Notes: generated from the letters alone by a model not told the origin. Positions 42,627 to 55,287 are shown, counted from the first letter of the stretch. The stretch: DNA of 64,000 bases from Pleurotus djamor (GCA_029747585.1 JAPEVF010000100.1:48618-112617), one strand, 5' to 3'. Numbers and translations: made by a program.

Positions 42627-45537
42627 GAGGAGACACTTTGTCGATCGCCAAAGGAAATGATACATGGAGGAACGGGTGCTTGAAGCTAGTCGATTTGAGG
42701 GCGTCACGATGTGACTGAGGATGCGATAAGCTTAGTTATATACGCCAGTATCAACAAATACACGAGAAGAGACGTGCTGCATGGTGCTTACCGCGTCCTA
42801 GTGGTGTTTGATATACGGTGCACTGAGATCGATCATGGGATCGAATGGGAAACTTGAACGGACAGGGCTCGCTTCCCCGACATTGTACATGGACTAAACG
42901 ATGGGGTATGTTGGTTGGAAAAGCAGTAAAAACGAAGCGGAAATGACGACAAACCAAGACCACAGTCAAATACAATACTCAGTCACTCTCAGTCCAAAGC
43001 CACTGCGCTCGAATTTGTATGTGAAGAGTTCAACGGCCTGAAAGGAAATCAAAATTGGGACAATGGTGTGAGCAACACTATGGACGGGATCGTACCGAGA
43101 TAAGAAAAGAGAAAGACCGAGCGAACAGATGTGACGGGTACCTGCGATAATCGCGAGGGGTGTCAGCACCAGCTCGGACTGATGTGGAAGCTTTGGCCCC
43201 TCTCGAAGCGAGGGCTCTATAATGCGCTCTCAGCGAGGACCTCAAGGTGATGCTGGGGTTGGACATACAGAATTTACGCTGGCGTTACAAAAGAACAGGA
43301 AATCCTTGTCGGAGATGTCGATGCGAGTTTGTAACGTGAGCAATTGTTCTTTCATTGGCATTGGATTTGGCGCCGAGTTTTCGTTGTAATTGAAAAGGCT
43401 TCTCGGACGGAAATTCAGAAAACTTGCGAGCGCTTGGCCTGCGTCTTGCCAGAATAAAGAAGTCGCTTTGTAATCTACAGAGGTGGGAGCGAAATTGGAT
43501 TTCCTGAGAAGCAAAGGGAGGAGCGAGACTGCACGAACCGGCAGCATTGACGACTTCTCCAAGGTATCTGAATCGTTGAAGTCACGGGTTGGGTCCAGCG
43601 TTGGTCCAGTTTACTCCGGACGAGGATGCGGCGTTTTCTTCGACGACGTTCGATACCATTTTGCCCCTTCCATGGGACTCTGGGGGACGTGCACCAAGGG
43701 TACTGAGTACTCCTTCGACGTTATAAGTTGAAACATTCTTCTCCAAGAGAAATTTGCGGCATCAGAAACTCTGAAGACATCCTGACTCTGATATCATGGA
43801 ACATATCTTCAATGAGCATATCTGTTCGTCTTTATTGCTGAGAAGATGTGCTTGAGATTGCTTCCCGTTCTGAATTTTAGATTTCCAAGTAAGCATCATG
43901 AATCAATGCCATCGCTTGTAAGCTTGAGACGGATTTGCGCATTAGGATTCTACCGCTTTTAGTCACCCAAAATGGTAGAGTAAACCTTAGGTGAGGCCAA
44001 ACGTGAACGTTCTAAATTTCGAGAACTTGACTACCGTACTTGCCATCCACCTTGTGAAGCTTGACGAAGATCGCGGATTAGGGAGGCCGTTGATCAGTCA
44101 GCCGCTACACTGGGCTGCTTTGAAGATGTTCAGCTAGGTCCCTCCACCTTCGCATTCCTTCGTTCTCGTTTCAGGCGGACAAAAATATCTGCGCGCTTCT
44201 GTTAGGCACTAATGACCCGCCCAATCTCCCATAGCCATTTCCCCCTGCATGGATTAGGCTTACCGCCATCTCCGTCTAGAACATGATTTGGGACATCTTA
44301 TCTTGGTGCGTTACCGATTCGATAACGCATAAGGAATGCTGAACCTTGAGGTAATGACCCCGGATCTTCTGGGCCAATGTGGGCTGTTCGATCTCACGAC
44401 CTAGCGCTAGCTTGTCTAGTACCCTGCCGGTCAAAACGATCAATTATACCAATTACCCGCAGGTATACTTCTCTTCGCCGTAACTTCGCCCGGCGTTACT
44501 TGGAATGTGACGCCCATTTCTCCTCTAGGTACGTGTGACGCATAATCATCCCGATGGTTTACACATTTTCGCTGGTTCACTGCGCAAACGCCTGCTGTCC
44601 TCTTGCTCAGGCTCCGCAACCAGGCATAAAGCTGCCATCTAGGTCCGTCATCTCCCATCGTTTCTGTGAAGGAAGGCCGTGCGGAGGAGGGTCAATCACT
44701 TCGGTGGAATCATTCTATATCGACCTCTCTGGTGAGTGGATCGTCCCGCTATACTGGACTGGGATGACTCGATTCAAACTCCCAAGCCGCTGAGTCTTCT
44801 ATGTGGGAGCCCCGAACTCAGTTCATCGCCGAGAGTAGGTGGCGCTAGTCACCTCTTTCACAATCTGGTTGTCAATCAAATCGTGAAGAGCGAGCTTCCC
44901 CCTCACGCGCGATTCGGTTTGAGCCCAAGACTCAGCGCTTTTCGGCCTGGATATTAGCCAGTGAGTGTCGTTTACGCATTCGAATGATTATATGATACGT
45001 ATGGCTCATCTAGAATAGCAAATACCCTGCTCTTGACGGTCATCTATGGTTGCCCACACCGTGTGAGAATTGGATTGTGACCTCCAGCCTGACCTTTCAA
45101 TTTTCGAAGGCGACAATCTGAGCGAAAAATAGAAACAAAAAGATAGAAAAATAAACCAATAACCTATGAAGCCGTTCCCATGAACCCGCTCTAAATGTGC
45201 GGATCCCCTGGCAAACTTGACCAGAACGATAACGATGGGTTACGCACAATGTGTTGGCCTCATAATAACATCCAGTTTCTCGCTAATTACTACCTACTCT
45301 AGATACGTACCTTCAGACCCCTTTTAANCCACTCTTTTCGCGCGAAAATTCCTTTATCGATCATTTACCGTCGCCCCACGTGTGAGCCTCCCCTTCCCTT
45401 GTCCTAGTGACCGCACCTACCGACAATTCCATTAACTTTCACTCGAACCTCACACTACCGTCTAGTCTTACCCGTCGCATCTATGGAAGGGACCTCTCCA
45501 GCTTTATCAACCGTGGAAAACGTACAAGGTAACACCA
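42627..45537. other. Long gene-poor stretch
   Basis: About 2.9 kb. 42.65-43.05 kb is an old duplicate of 38.5-39.0 kb. A short plus-strand frame at 43483-43731 ends YSFDVIS, faintly like the end of the small secreted protein at 35.3 kb, but nothing else matches. An N lies at 45328. No intact gene supported. Confidence 0.4.
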
Positions 45538-46996
45538 ATGGCTTCAAACGAGTCCCCCATTGACCTGGTGCCTGTAGACATGCCTATTGACGCGATGGAC
45601 GCTCGGGGTGATGGTCAACACATTGTGAGACCCCCAGGATGCTTAACGCATCTTGATCATGACCAAGACGCAGTTTCAGGTCAGTATCTCTTTGAGCTTG
45701 AGCTCTCCCTCATGTATGATATATATAATATCTGAGCTTATGGATGTTTGCTCACAGGACAACGACTCGGTGCAGATGTGGAATGCCATGGTGACCCCAA
45801 CTACACCATCACCGCTTCGACATCTACCCCTTCTTCGTTTTTCCTTTCACCACCAAGAAGCTCGGAGGCGGTTACCATGTCTGCGAAGCGAAGGCGNAAA
45901 ACCGTCAACAAAAATACTAGCTGGAGGGGGTGGCAGGATATCCAAAGCAACGATGGCCAAATCGGACGTACCCTCTCAAGCAAAAGCTAGCCAAAAACTT
46001 CAATCTTCGACCGCTTTTCTGCCAGTCGCGTTGGATAAAATGAAGTTTGCGCAATACTCAACGTCGACGAATACTTTCTTCGTTGGCACGACTTCTCTAC
46101 TAACAGGCAATGGACGTGGCATTGCATCTATCACCCCTAGACTTGAACCCCCCACTGAAAGCGCTTCGTCTTTTTCGATATCCTGCGCAATTGCCCCTCA
46201 GAACCCAACTTCCAGAAGGGTGGTCGGATCCAGCACACGTATGGATACGCAAGTGTTCAACCGGGAAGACATGTCTATAGCTTCGCGACCCGCCTCCAAT
46301 TTGGGCTTTGATGTGGCCTCTGCGTCAGATTATCTACAACCGCCCGTATCCGACATCTTAGCTCCGCCCTCCTGCTCGAAGCATCCTCCTTCAGTCACAG
46401 AGAGCTTGACTTCCGCTCTGAAGCGTGGCCAGGATGTGATCTCTGCTCTTGCCACATCTTGCAGGACTCCTTCGTCGACTCATCAGTCGAGTTTGACACT
46501 CGGTCCATCAGTGTTGAATCAGCCTCCGACCGCACCGTTATTTTCAACCACAGCGGAGGCTACACACCCTCTCGATGTGCTAACGGAGCCAAATCCACGT
46601 CATCTCGAAGACTCTCGTCCCCTTACCAAGAATTTATGTGCTCAATTCTGTTCGACTGTCCATAACACCGTATCTACTGCCAGAATTGGCGCTGACATAT
46701 CAGCGACCGAGATAAAGCAAACCGCAGCCATCTCCACTCAGGTATGCCCGGCATTTTCCCGGTACGCACGCCTCTGTCAGGACTTCTTTGAAAAAGACAG
46801 GGAGAACAGGGAGCTAAAAGGACAGGTACAGGCGTTGGAAGAGGCTTTGAAAGACGAAAAACTAAAGGCAGAGATGAGGGAGGTGGAATTGCTACGGGAG
46901 GTAAGGGAAATGGCGGCCAGGCTGCAGGCTGCGGAGGAGGAGAGACAAAGTCAATTGGACACCATCAGGGAAGAGCTGTTATCGGTGTTCAAATGA
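45538..46996 (+). CDS. Coiled-coil protein of unknown function, paralogue 2
   Basis: Exon 1 45538-45679 and exon 2 45758-46996 are separated by a 78-nt intron. Exon 2 changes frame at the N at 45897. Removing that single base gives AKRRRKPSTKILAGG and a total of 1380 nt, or 459 residues plus stop. The basic block aligns with PKRLRKPSAKLLG of the gene at 39822-40967, which supports the correction. The middle is Ser/Thr/Pro-rich and low-complexity. The last ~90 residues are a strong coiled coil (DRENRELKGQVQALEEALK, then EVELLREVREMAARLQ). No known domain. The coiled coil suggests dimerisation, and the basic block might be a nuclear signal, both by inference. Confidence 0.6.
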
Positions 46997-47514
46997 TCCG
47001 ACATATCAAAGGATTTAGTAGCGCCATCTCTTCAGAGAAGTAGAACCGATGGAGGAGTGGCTCAGATCTTGCTCAGATCCTTTGGTTTCGTGTGTACTCT
47101 ACATTGAGCTCTCCTAGCTAGAAAACTACCTGAACCATCCCTGACGATGCAACGGTATCTTCCTCTTTCAATTTTGTCCCCTCTGCAATGTGATCCGTGC
47201 CACGTCACGAGTTGTCCGATAGTTTTCGTAGCGAGACTAAGTACCCCAACGAATCGACTTCAAGCATCTTCTTAGACTGTGATAATGAGCCCAAACAATG
47301 GTATGATCACGCTATGAGGAGTATTGCACTCTTTTGGGAGCCAGGGTAGTCGTATAAACTTGCAAAGCCTAGGACCCCTGATTCTCCTGAAATAGAATGG
47401 ACCAACGGTAGGTCGTATCGAGTTGACCATGAGATTTATTGACACACCAGAGTAGTCAAGCACTGTAATATGCTGTAATATGCGACTATATGCATTTGAT
47501 CCAGTCATTCCCCA
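46997..47514. other. Intergenic between convergent genes
   Basis: About 520 bp between the stops of the coiled-coil gene and the first P450. Nothing notable seen. Confidence 0.5.
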
Positions 47515-49757
47515 TCCGTGAGGTCCGAAGCACATATCAACTTCTCTGCTCCCTTCGAGCGAACCTGGATGTCACAGGTAAACGGCTTGACTCTCCTGGA
47601 TAAGCAAGGACAATGCAGAGCGCGGCATTAGCACAGGTACTACCACATGAAGAAGAAGCGCACGTCACGAATAATGGCTCAATCTCTGGGTCGGGGAGGA
47701 TGTCGTTTCCATTTTTATCCTTCGCTGCGTTGATGTTGAAGACCGTCAACATCGACGATATCCAAAGCCAAACGGAGTCCCTGGCGAAGAAGCGTCCCGG
47801 GCAGATCCTAAAACACGCCCATGTTGAATTGGCGCTGGGTAAGATATAAGAACGAACCTCCGGCCAAATCCAAATCCGAAGTCGACAATTTCGGTGAGTT
47901 TCTGGTTGATTCGTCCATCTGGCGTGATGAACCGCTCAGGCATGAACCTGTCCGGTCGTGGAAAGATAGCTTCGTCTCTGAAGATCGCCCTGGATTCATG
48001 GTGAAGGTCCGGGAAAAGAGTAAGGATTGACTCGCAAATGTGTACGAGAGATTACTTACCAGACATTGGGGAAGAGCAGGCTATTCTTTGGGAGGAAGTA
48101 CCCGTTATAGATATCGTCGGCTGTCATAAGGTGCGCGATCCCTATGATGGGTGTTAGAGAAGGTCAAGCAAGGAATACAAATACTCGTTGACGAACCTAA
48201 CGGGAGCACGGGCTTCCACCTACTCAAAGAAGTTCGTCAGGGAAAAGTAAAAATAGATGAATTGTGACGGAAACAAACCGAAGGGACTCCCACATAATTG
48301 CTTGAGTATACAAAAGGGATGGCCGGTCTTCAAATGTTGGGAGTCGAGTCGAACTCAAGATGGAATCGAGCTCGACTTGAGCCTTTGTTTGGACTTCAGG
48401 GAACAAAACCATTGCTGCTATGAAGTTGATTAGGGGAGACGGTGTGGTATCAGCTCCCGCAGCCTAAACATTGCGCATACGTCAGTCAAGTAGCGGTCAC
48501 TGACAGGGACCATTGAGGGCGCACATAGACCCCCGAAGCAACATCTTTTAGTATGGCTTCCTTCTCCGGATCGTCAAAGATGCTATCGTCCCTTAGGTAG
48601 GCTCGTGTAATGACAGAGACAGGCATGTCACCTCCGCGAACCTGCCAAAAGGGTGACACAGTTAGTGGTGATTCAGTCAATAGGACTCGGCGCTCCGGTT
48701 TCCCATCCATGGGAATAGAAAGATACTCACGATTTGTTCGCGCACACGAGCATATGGAATATTGATCATATCTGTGACTTCAGCTAAGCCACTTTCGGCG
48801 TATCTGCGGAATGTTGCACCAGGGAACCAAGATGGGATGTATTGGAGGATCGGTAGGTAGTCCACGAGGCATGTACCTGTGATCGCAACTTCATTGAGTC
48901 GATCCAAGGCTTTATCGGCGGTCGCAATGGTCGGATCGCTAGTGGACTGTGTGACCAAACCGTAAGAAACCTCAATGACAGATGAGGCTGTGACGCTTAA
49001 TTTGAATCAGAGTTAGACACCGCCATGGTAAAGAATGGAGTGACTTACTAACGACAATGGTGGGCGAATTCCGTTGGCTCGTCGAAGATCTTCTGTAAAA
49101 GCCGCTTGGCGCACCTCAATTGGGTTGGTCGATGGTTCAACGACTTGGATGGGTTGAACTCTTGCCAGAAGGCTCGCCTTCGAGATCGCCAATTGTTCCC
49201 GTAAGGAACGAACCCCAAAGCAAAATTCCATCCCATGCTGCAGAGAAACCCCAAAGACATGATTCAGGCCAAAGGCGCGTAGCAGGGGAGAAGAAAACGC
49301 ACAGCTTATTAACCATGATGCTGACGTGCCTATATAGAGCAGAACGACAGCCAGTCGTGAAAGGTTGAAGTGACTAAAGCAGATTCATTGGCGTACCTAC
49401 TTGAAGAGAAGGCTGAGCGTTGATTGAGAATTTCTTGAACGGCCTTGTAGGAATTTAAAACGACGATGGAAGTGCCCATGACTTGTAGATGGATGATATC
49501 GGAGCCTAGAAAGCATGGAGTCCAAGAAGTGGTGGAGCGTTTGCTTCAGTTCAACAACATGCAGAGCATAGGACAAACGCACCGAATTCTTTGGACCAAT
49601 TAGCGTACTTTTCCCATTGGTAAGTCGTCGGAGCGATGAGTAGATTTCCAATGAAAGGTAGCTTTGCCGGACCTGGAGGGAGAGGAATACGCCTGCGAAC
49701 GAAGTATGTGAATATCGCAGCAGCTATAGCGACAGCGATGATGCTAGATATGCTCAT
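47515..49757 (-). CDS. Cytochrome P450 monooxygenase, tandem copy A
   Basis: Start at 49757 (MSISSIIAVAIAAAIFTYFV, a membrane anchor), then the hinge LPPGPAKLPFIGNLL. The following exons read SDIIHLQVMGTSIVVL, MGWNFALGFVPYGNNWRSR, WFPGATFRRYAE, the I-helix AAGADTTPSP, the ExxR helix (IMWESLR), MPERFI, and the heme loop FGFGRR/ICPGRFFAR, where the Cys is the heme ligand. The stop is at 47515-47517. No frameshift was seen. The product should be an ER-membrane enzyme that needs a P450 reductase. Basidiomycete relatives are commonly auto-named O-methylsterigmatocystin oxidoreductase, which is not evidence of that activity. It is most similar to the gene at 50700-52981. A TATA-like TATTTAT lies about 75 bp upstream. 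Confidence 0.88.
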
Positions 49758-50699
49758 CGGGGGTTGAGTGCGTCTTAAGCAAGGAAAGGGGACCGCGATG
49801 GGCTCCCAGAACACTTGGGAAGTTCCTCATAAATAGACGAGAGTTCAAGAGAAGGTTGGCAATCTATGCTCACATGGGTGCGAGAGTTAACCAAGAATAG
49901 GCGCAACGCTCCTACGGAGACACCGAAAGGAAGGCATTGATGATAGTAACGGCAGCTTGGTCAGCGCTCAGAAGTGAGAGGAGACGTTGTAATTTTCATT
50001 GCAATGCGTGTGCTTCGTGAAGCTGACATTAATGAGAGGACGAGAGACATGAGCCTGATTTGCATTAAAGTCCAACATAGAAGTGCCTACGCGTTTTTTT
50101 TGCTCAAAGGGACGCGATTTGACATGACGACAAGGCGTTGAAGCGGCAAGGAAAACTTCCAACAACGGACGACGCGGTCGCCAGCAAAGCAAGGGTTCCG
50201 ATGCGCAGCCCCAAATAGTCGGCGCCACGTACTTTCGAATCCCAAGCAAAGCTGACCGTGCGTCGTTCGTCAGAGGGGAGCGAAAGAATCAAGGAACTCG
50301 ATGTTGAACGTTTGAACAATGAAAAGCAAATCAACCATCAAACTCCACGGTTTGGAAACACGTGATAGCATACGCGACGCGTTTTAGGAGAAGAGGGGGC
50401 GGCGTAGGGGTTATTCTTCGCCCTCACCGCCATAACTAGCTACAGTTAAGCGAAAGCTCTTCCATGCTTTTTTACTCGCCTTCGTATTGCGCTGAAATCA
50501 TCGCGAGTATACATTCATTATACTAGACAATGCAGCAGCCGAGACATCATGGACAAAGAGTTGATCCGTGGCTCGCCGATCGTCGCACCACTTCCAAAAA
50601 TGCTATCTGAAACGACGACCACTCTCTGCCTACACTCCCAAGCTAAAGGTGCATTTTACTTGCGACAAAGAGGTCCATGAGTATGGGTACATTTTCCTG
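49758..50699. other. Intergenic between tandem P450 genes
   Basis: About 940 bp. It holds the upstream region of P450 A, including a TATA-like TATTTAT on the minus strand near 49829-49835. No other gene supported. Confidence 0.45.
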
Positions 50700-52981
50700 T
50701 CAGTCCACCTCCTCAAAGTCCAAATTTCGAATCAATCTCTCCGCCTCCTTTGACCGAACCGTTATTTCGCAGTTAAACGGTTTGACTCTCCTACAGGTCA
50801 TAAAACAGCAAGAAAAAAACACCGAGAGCGGTATCAGTTCGGTTGATACCAACAAGTGAAGAAAGAAAGCAACACACGTCACAAATAGCGGCTCGATCTC
50901 CGGATCCGGGAGTATGTCGTTCCCATGTTCGTCCTTCGCTGCTTTGATTTCGAAGACAGTCAGCATCGACGAGATCCATAACCAGATCGAGTCCCTGGCG
51001 AAGAAGCGTCCTGGGCACATTCTACGAGGGAGCTTAGCGCCGAACGAAAACACAGAATTCTATAATTTATGGCGACAAACCTACGGCCGAATCCGAATCC
51101 GAATTCGACAATTTCGGTGAGTTTCTGGTTGATTTTCCCATCCGCCGTTAAAAATCGTTCAGGCATGAACCTGTCGGGCTGTGGGAAGATAGACTCGTCT
51201 CTGAAGATGGCCCTAGAAGTAGAGGGAAATAAGTGGCGGGCGTATGAATCTGCGAGATGCGTTACCAGACGTTGGGGAAGAGGACGCTATCCTTCGGGAG
51301 GAAATAGCCGTTGTATATGTCGTCTGTCGTCATTAGGTGTGCGATTCCTGTGGGGAGTGACGATAATCAGTGTGGAATTGGAGAAACCTCAAGTCGATTC
51401 TTCAGGCTGTTGTCGTACCTAGAGGAAGCACTGGTTTCCACCTGTTCTCATAGACGTCAGTGCGGAAGAATGTTGGGAGAGATTATTGAGAAAACTCAAC
51501 CGAAGGGCTTCCCACATGATGGCCTGGGTGTAGAGAAGTAACGGCCTGTCGTCATAAGTTGGAAGGCAATTGGAGCTTAAGACGCTGTCGAGCTCTGCTT
51601 GTGCCTTCGTTTGGACTTGAGGGAATAACACCATCGCTGCTATGAAGTTGACTAGCGCTGACGGCGAAGTATCGGCTCCGGCGGCCTGACCGTCACAGAT
51701 AAGTCAGCCAACGGATAGCAATTAACATGGAGAACAAGAAGTGGACGCACATAAGTAACCGATGCGATGTCCTTGATCACACTCTCCTTCTCGGGATCTT
51801 CGAGGATACTTTCGTCTCGCATGTACGCTCGTGTGACGATAGAAGAAGGCGCGTCTTCCCCACGAATCTACCAAAAATTGACACGGTGTATTATTAGTAT
51901 CCAACGGAGTCTCAACGCTCCTCGCTCGCACCCGTGAGGAAATGAAATACTCACAAGTTGGTCACGCACTCGAGAATACGGGATATTGATCATATCCATC
52001 ACTTCGGCGTAGCCGATCGCCGCGTATCTGCGGAACCCTGCACCGGGGAACCAGGATGGGATATACTGCAAGATTGGTAGGTTATCAACAAGATAGCTGC
52101 CGGTGATCCCGGCTTCGTTGAGTCGATGGAGGGCCTTATCAGCGGTTGCGATTGATGGATCGTTGGTGCGTTCAGTAGGAACTCCGTAGGCAACCTCAAT
52201 TACGGACGAGGCGGTGATACTTGGTTTTGGAAGACATTTCAAAACCGTCGTTGCACGATGAGAGAAGGGATGAACGTACTAGCGACAATGATGAGCGAAC
52301 TGCTCAGGTTCGTCGAGTAAATCCCGTAGGAGGCGCTTGGCACATTTCAATTGAGTTGGTTGATGGTTGAATGAGTTTGCGGGGTTGAATTCTTGCCAGA
52401 ACGCCCGTTTTCGGACACGCCATGTATTTCCGTATGGGATAAAGCCGAAGTCGAATTCCCAGCCCATGCTGCAGAGAGACGGATGGATTTAATTGAGGAT
52501 TAGGATGAGAAGAGAGAAAGGTCGACTCACAGTTTGTTAGCCATAATGCTGACTGGTCTAGGTGAACGTGCACTGGTGAGAAAATGGGAGAGGTTTAATA
52601 AGGGAATTCATCGGCGTACCTGCTTGAGGAGAGCGCCGAACGTCGATTTAGAATCTCTTGCACACTCTCGTAGGAGTTCAACACGAGTACGGACGTCCGC
52701 AAGACTTGGAGATGGATGACATCAGAGCCTAGGGTCGGTTACATCCCAGAACCAATCGTCGGCTGAGGAGAAAGCAATTGAGATTAAGATGACATACCAA
52801 ATTCCTCAGACCACCGAACGTATTGTTCCCATTGATATTTGGTGGGAGCGACGAGAAGATTCCCAATAAGGGGGAGCTTGGTGGGTCCCGGAGGTAGAGG
52901 GAGACCCGAAATTCGCCGATGGAGGGAAACGATAAATGTAACACCAGCGACGAATATGAGGACGGCAAGAGATAAGCTCAT
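50700..52981 (-). CDS. Cytochrome P450 monooxygenase, tandem copy B
   Basis: Start at 52981 (MSLSLAVLIFVAGVTFIVSL anchor), hinge LPLPPGPTKLPLIGNLLVAP. Conserved blocks follow: MGWEFDFGFIPYGNTWRVR, NHQPTQLKCAKRLL, SSVIEVAYGVP, SWFPGAGFRRYA, ITRAYMRDESILEDPEKES-type linker, I-helix AAGADTSPSA, ExxR (IMWEALR), MPERFL, and heme loop FGFGRR/MCPGRFFAR. The stop is at 50700-50702, after RSKEAERLI. Ser replaces the second Thr of the usual I-helix DTT, a known tolerated variant. Intron positions match P450 A, and the two are head-to-tail, so they arose by tandem duplication. All segments I could read are open. Substrate unknown. Confidence 0.88.
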
Positions 52982-53058
52982 CTCTGAGTACGTCTTTTTG
53001 GGCTTAGAAGGTGGTGAGGGGGGAACCAAGGCAGCCTGAAATTAGCCCTGGGAAGCAC

Positions 53059-53066
53059 TTTATAAA
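53059..53066 (-). promoter_or_regulatory. TATA box of P450 B
   Basis: TTTATAAA (palindromic core of CTTTATAAAG) lies about 80 bp upstream of the ATG at 52981. Confidence 0.5.
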
Positions 53067-53992
53067 GAGGTTGGGATTCAGCAACATTTGGCTGTACTCA
53101 CATGGGATGAGACCACGAGATAAGGGTTACGGAACGGATGAGAAGGTCCTAGGGTTACGAAAGATTCAAGGAAATGAATAGGAAATCCAGATACCCAGAT
53201 GGTTGTGATCGGATAAGTCTTCAACCCGGCGAAGGATGTCGAACTAAATACTCTGTCACACGGGGTTCAGAGAATTGTTGAGTTTGTAAAACGCAGAAAA
53301 GCTGCTCAAAAAGCCGGTGTGAAGTGGGGAATTGGACTTCAAATTTTGATACCTCCATTATGCCATATGATGTGGCAGATTGACATGGGATCATGCGGGC
53401 AGAGTTGGGGCAGAGCTGAAAAAATCAAACGAACGTCACGTCACACATCGCTGGGCATTGCGAAACGAACGGATGAATCTGTGAGTATATTGGTAAGATA
53501 CACCATGCAAGTCTAATTACTGACCTCATTCAATGGAATAGAGCCGTCACGCTCCTGTACAAGAACACTGTCGGAGTCAGTGCAACGGCCAGGGCAATAT
53601 TTCACGCTCCTTTTGGACGTGTGGGAACGTTCGGAAGCCGGCACCAGACGGTCCGTGTGGCGGTGCACACTGTTCCTAATTTTTCGTTTGGCCTTGGTTT
53701 GGCCTCGTATTTATTCCATCACCCACTGTGCCATGGCCCATCTCATTCGCACTCTGTTTTCACCGTCACGCATATGCGGATAGCCTAGAAATGATCAGTG
53801 CGAGATCTTTCTTTAATTTCAATTTCTTTACATTCTGAGACTTTTCTAGCTGCGGTGCACAATGTTCGGAACTCAAGAGGTCACGGAGGGAGAGAGCTTC
53901 AGAAATCCGACAGCGGCGCTCAGGAAAGCGGTGCCGAGTTTTATACGGAGAATTGATTTACTGATGACAGTAGCCTGCATCGGAGTCATCAA
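53067..53992. other. Intergenic, no gene seen
   Basis: About 0.9 kb between divergent genes (P450 B and the vps68-type gene). No features other than the two promoters. Confidence 0.45.
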
Positions 53993-54001
53993 TATATAAA
54001 G
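53993..54001 (+). promoter_or_regulatory. TATA box of the vps68-type gene
   Basis: TATATAAAG at 53993-54001 lies 48 bp before the first in-frame ATG (54049), which bears on the choice of start. Confidence 0.5.
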
Positions 54002-54048
54002 CGAGGCTTGGAAAGCCCCGGAGCAGAGAAAAAAAGTTGACCTGATTG

Positions 54049-55287
54049 ATGATTAGATTGAGAGCGCTGTCGAGCATAGCCATCGAACAAACTTACAAAA
54101 AAGCAAAAGCCCACGGCCGTGTCGACATCAATCACCGTTTCTCTTCCTCAAGCTCCCCAGAGTCACTACCCATGTCCAATAAGCGAAAAAGCTCCTCAGC
54201 GTCGGCTACTTCGCCCATAGAAATCCGAGTAGACGTTGAGGTGGAGGAACAGAGGGACGTTTTTACAGGGTCGGCTAACGCCGACGCCGGAGGTCTTGCC
54301 GAAGAAACTTCACACGTTCCGCAACAGCGTCGGAGACGGTCACCACAGCTTCCTCCACGTCTTACTCTGATCCCACCAACTTCGTCGTCGTTGACCACGA
54401 CCATCTCCACATCGCCTTCGCCTTCGCCCTCACCATCTCCGTTATCGCCTCCGGACCTCTCACCGCCTGCACCGCACCTGCTGCCTTTTGATACTGGAAA
54501 CCTCGGACTCGGAGTCAGAGATTCCGCTGCTAGACTGTTGACCAATATGTCTCTTCCCCGAAGCAACTATGACCCTCGACGGGTCTGCTTGAATCCTTTT
54601 CCTGAGTTCACGCTGGGGAAGCATAGGCGAACGATGGGCGTATACTTAGCGGGTGCACTTGTAGGTCGTCGACTGTTCTTGTTTCTCAATTTCCCGCAGT
54701 TTTTCTGATGCTTTTGTCAGTTTGCGCTAGCAAATTGGACCTTCCTTGACGCCGCAATTCTCTCAGCACACGCAAAGTCACCGTATGGCTCGCCTGATAA
54801 TGATTCTGGGCCCCCAGTTCATGTCACGTTCACGGATTGGGTGCCCGGTCTTTTATCGCTCTTGGGATACCTCGTCATCGTCATGATAGACAAGGACCGG
54901 GTGCGCGGCGAGGAGGGATTCGGGGACTCGAGGGCTGTGTGGAGGGCAAGGCTGTTCTTATTCATCGGGTTCGCAATGATGGCTGGTGGATTGGCTGGTA
55001 GCGTTGTGAGTTTTTCCTCTGGCTTCGTTTCTACCCATCTCCTCGCTTCATTCACTGCGGCCTCCCTTTCCGCCCTTTTCCCTCTGGCTGCATGGCACTT
55101 CCAGATTGCTGACCATGCTTCCCAGACCATCCTTGTCCTCAAGTACATCCTCGGCGAATACCCGGAGCAGTTCACATACTACGGTTATGCCAATGTATCG
55201 CAGAACGTCGCGCTTATGCTCTCTGCTGTTGTGCTCTGGGTAGCCACAAGCAGCTCGAGCGAGTATGAGTATAACCTGACTCTGTGA
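54049..55287 (+). CDS. vps68: Vps68 / TMEM50 (UPF0220) family membrane protein
   Basis: Exons 54049-54660, 54721-55005 and 55126-55287 join in frame. From NPFPEFTLGKHRR onward the protein matches the Vps68/TMEM50 family: GVYLAGALFALANW, LDAAILSAHA, VHVTFTDWVPGLLSLLG, the IDKDRVRG loop, WRARLFLFIGFAMMAGGLAG, VLVLKYIL and the ending EYEYNLTL. Yeast Vps68 ends SLTL in the same way. The family has four membrane segments and acts in endosome-to-vacuole sorting (in yeast together with Vps55). From the ATG at 54547 the product would be 186 residues, near yeast's 184. The open frame upstream, however, runs back to 54049 (other ATG at 54172) and adds a Ser/Pro-rich extension with SPSPSPSP. The TATA position favours the long form; family length favours the short one. 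Confidence 0.9.

Noticed and set aside
43483..43731. Frame ending YSFDVIS, thought to be a second copy of the small secreted protein
   Set aside because: Only the last few residues resemble it; there is no signal peptide and the rest does not align.
54132..54566. Antisense 144-codon frame over the vps68-type N-terminus
   Set aside because: It mirrors the Ser/Pro-rich coding strand; acidic Gly/Asp/Glu runs are the complement of the proline-serine codons.
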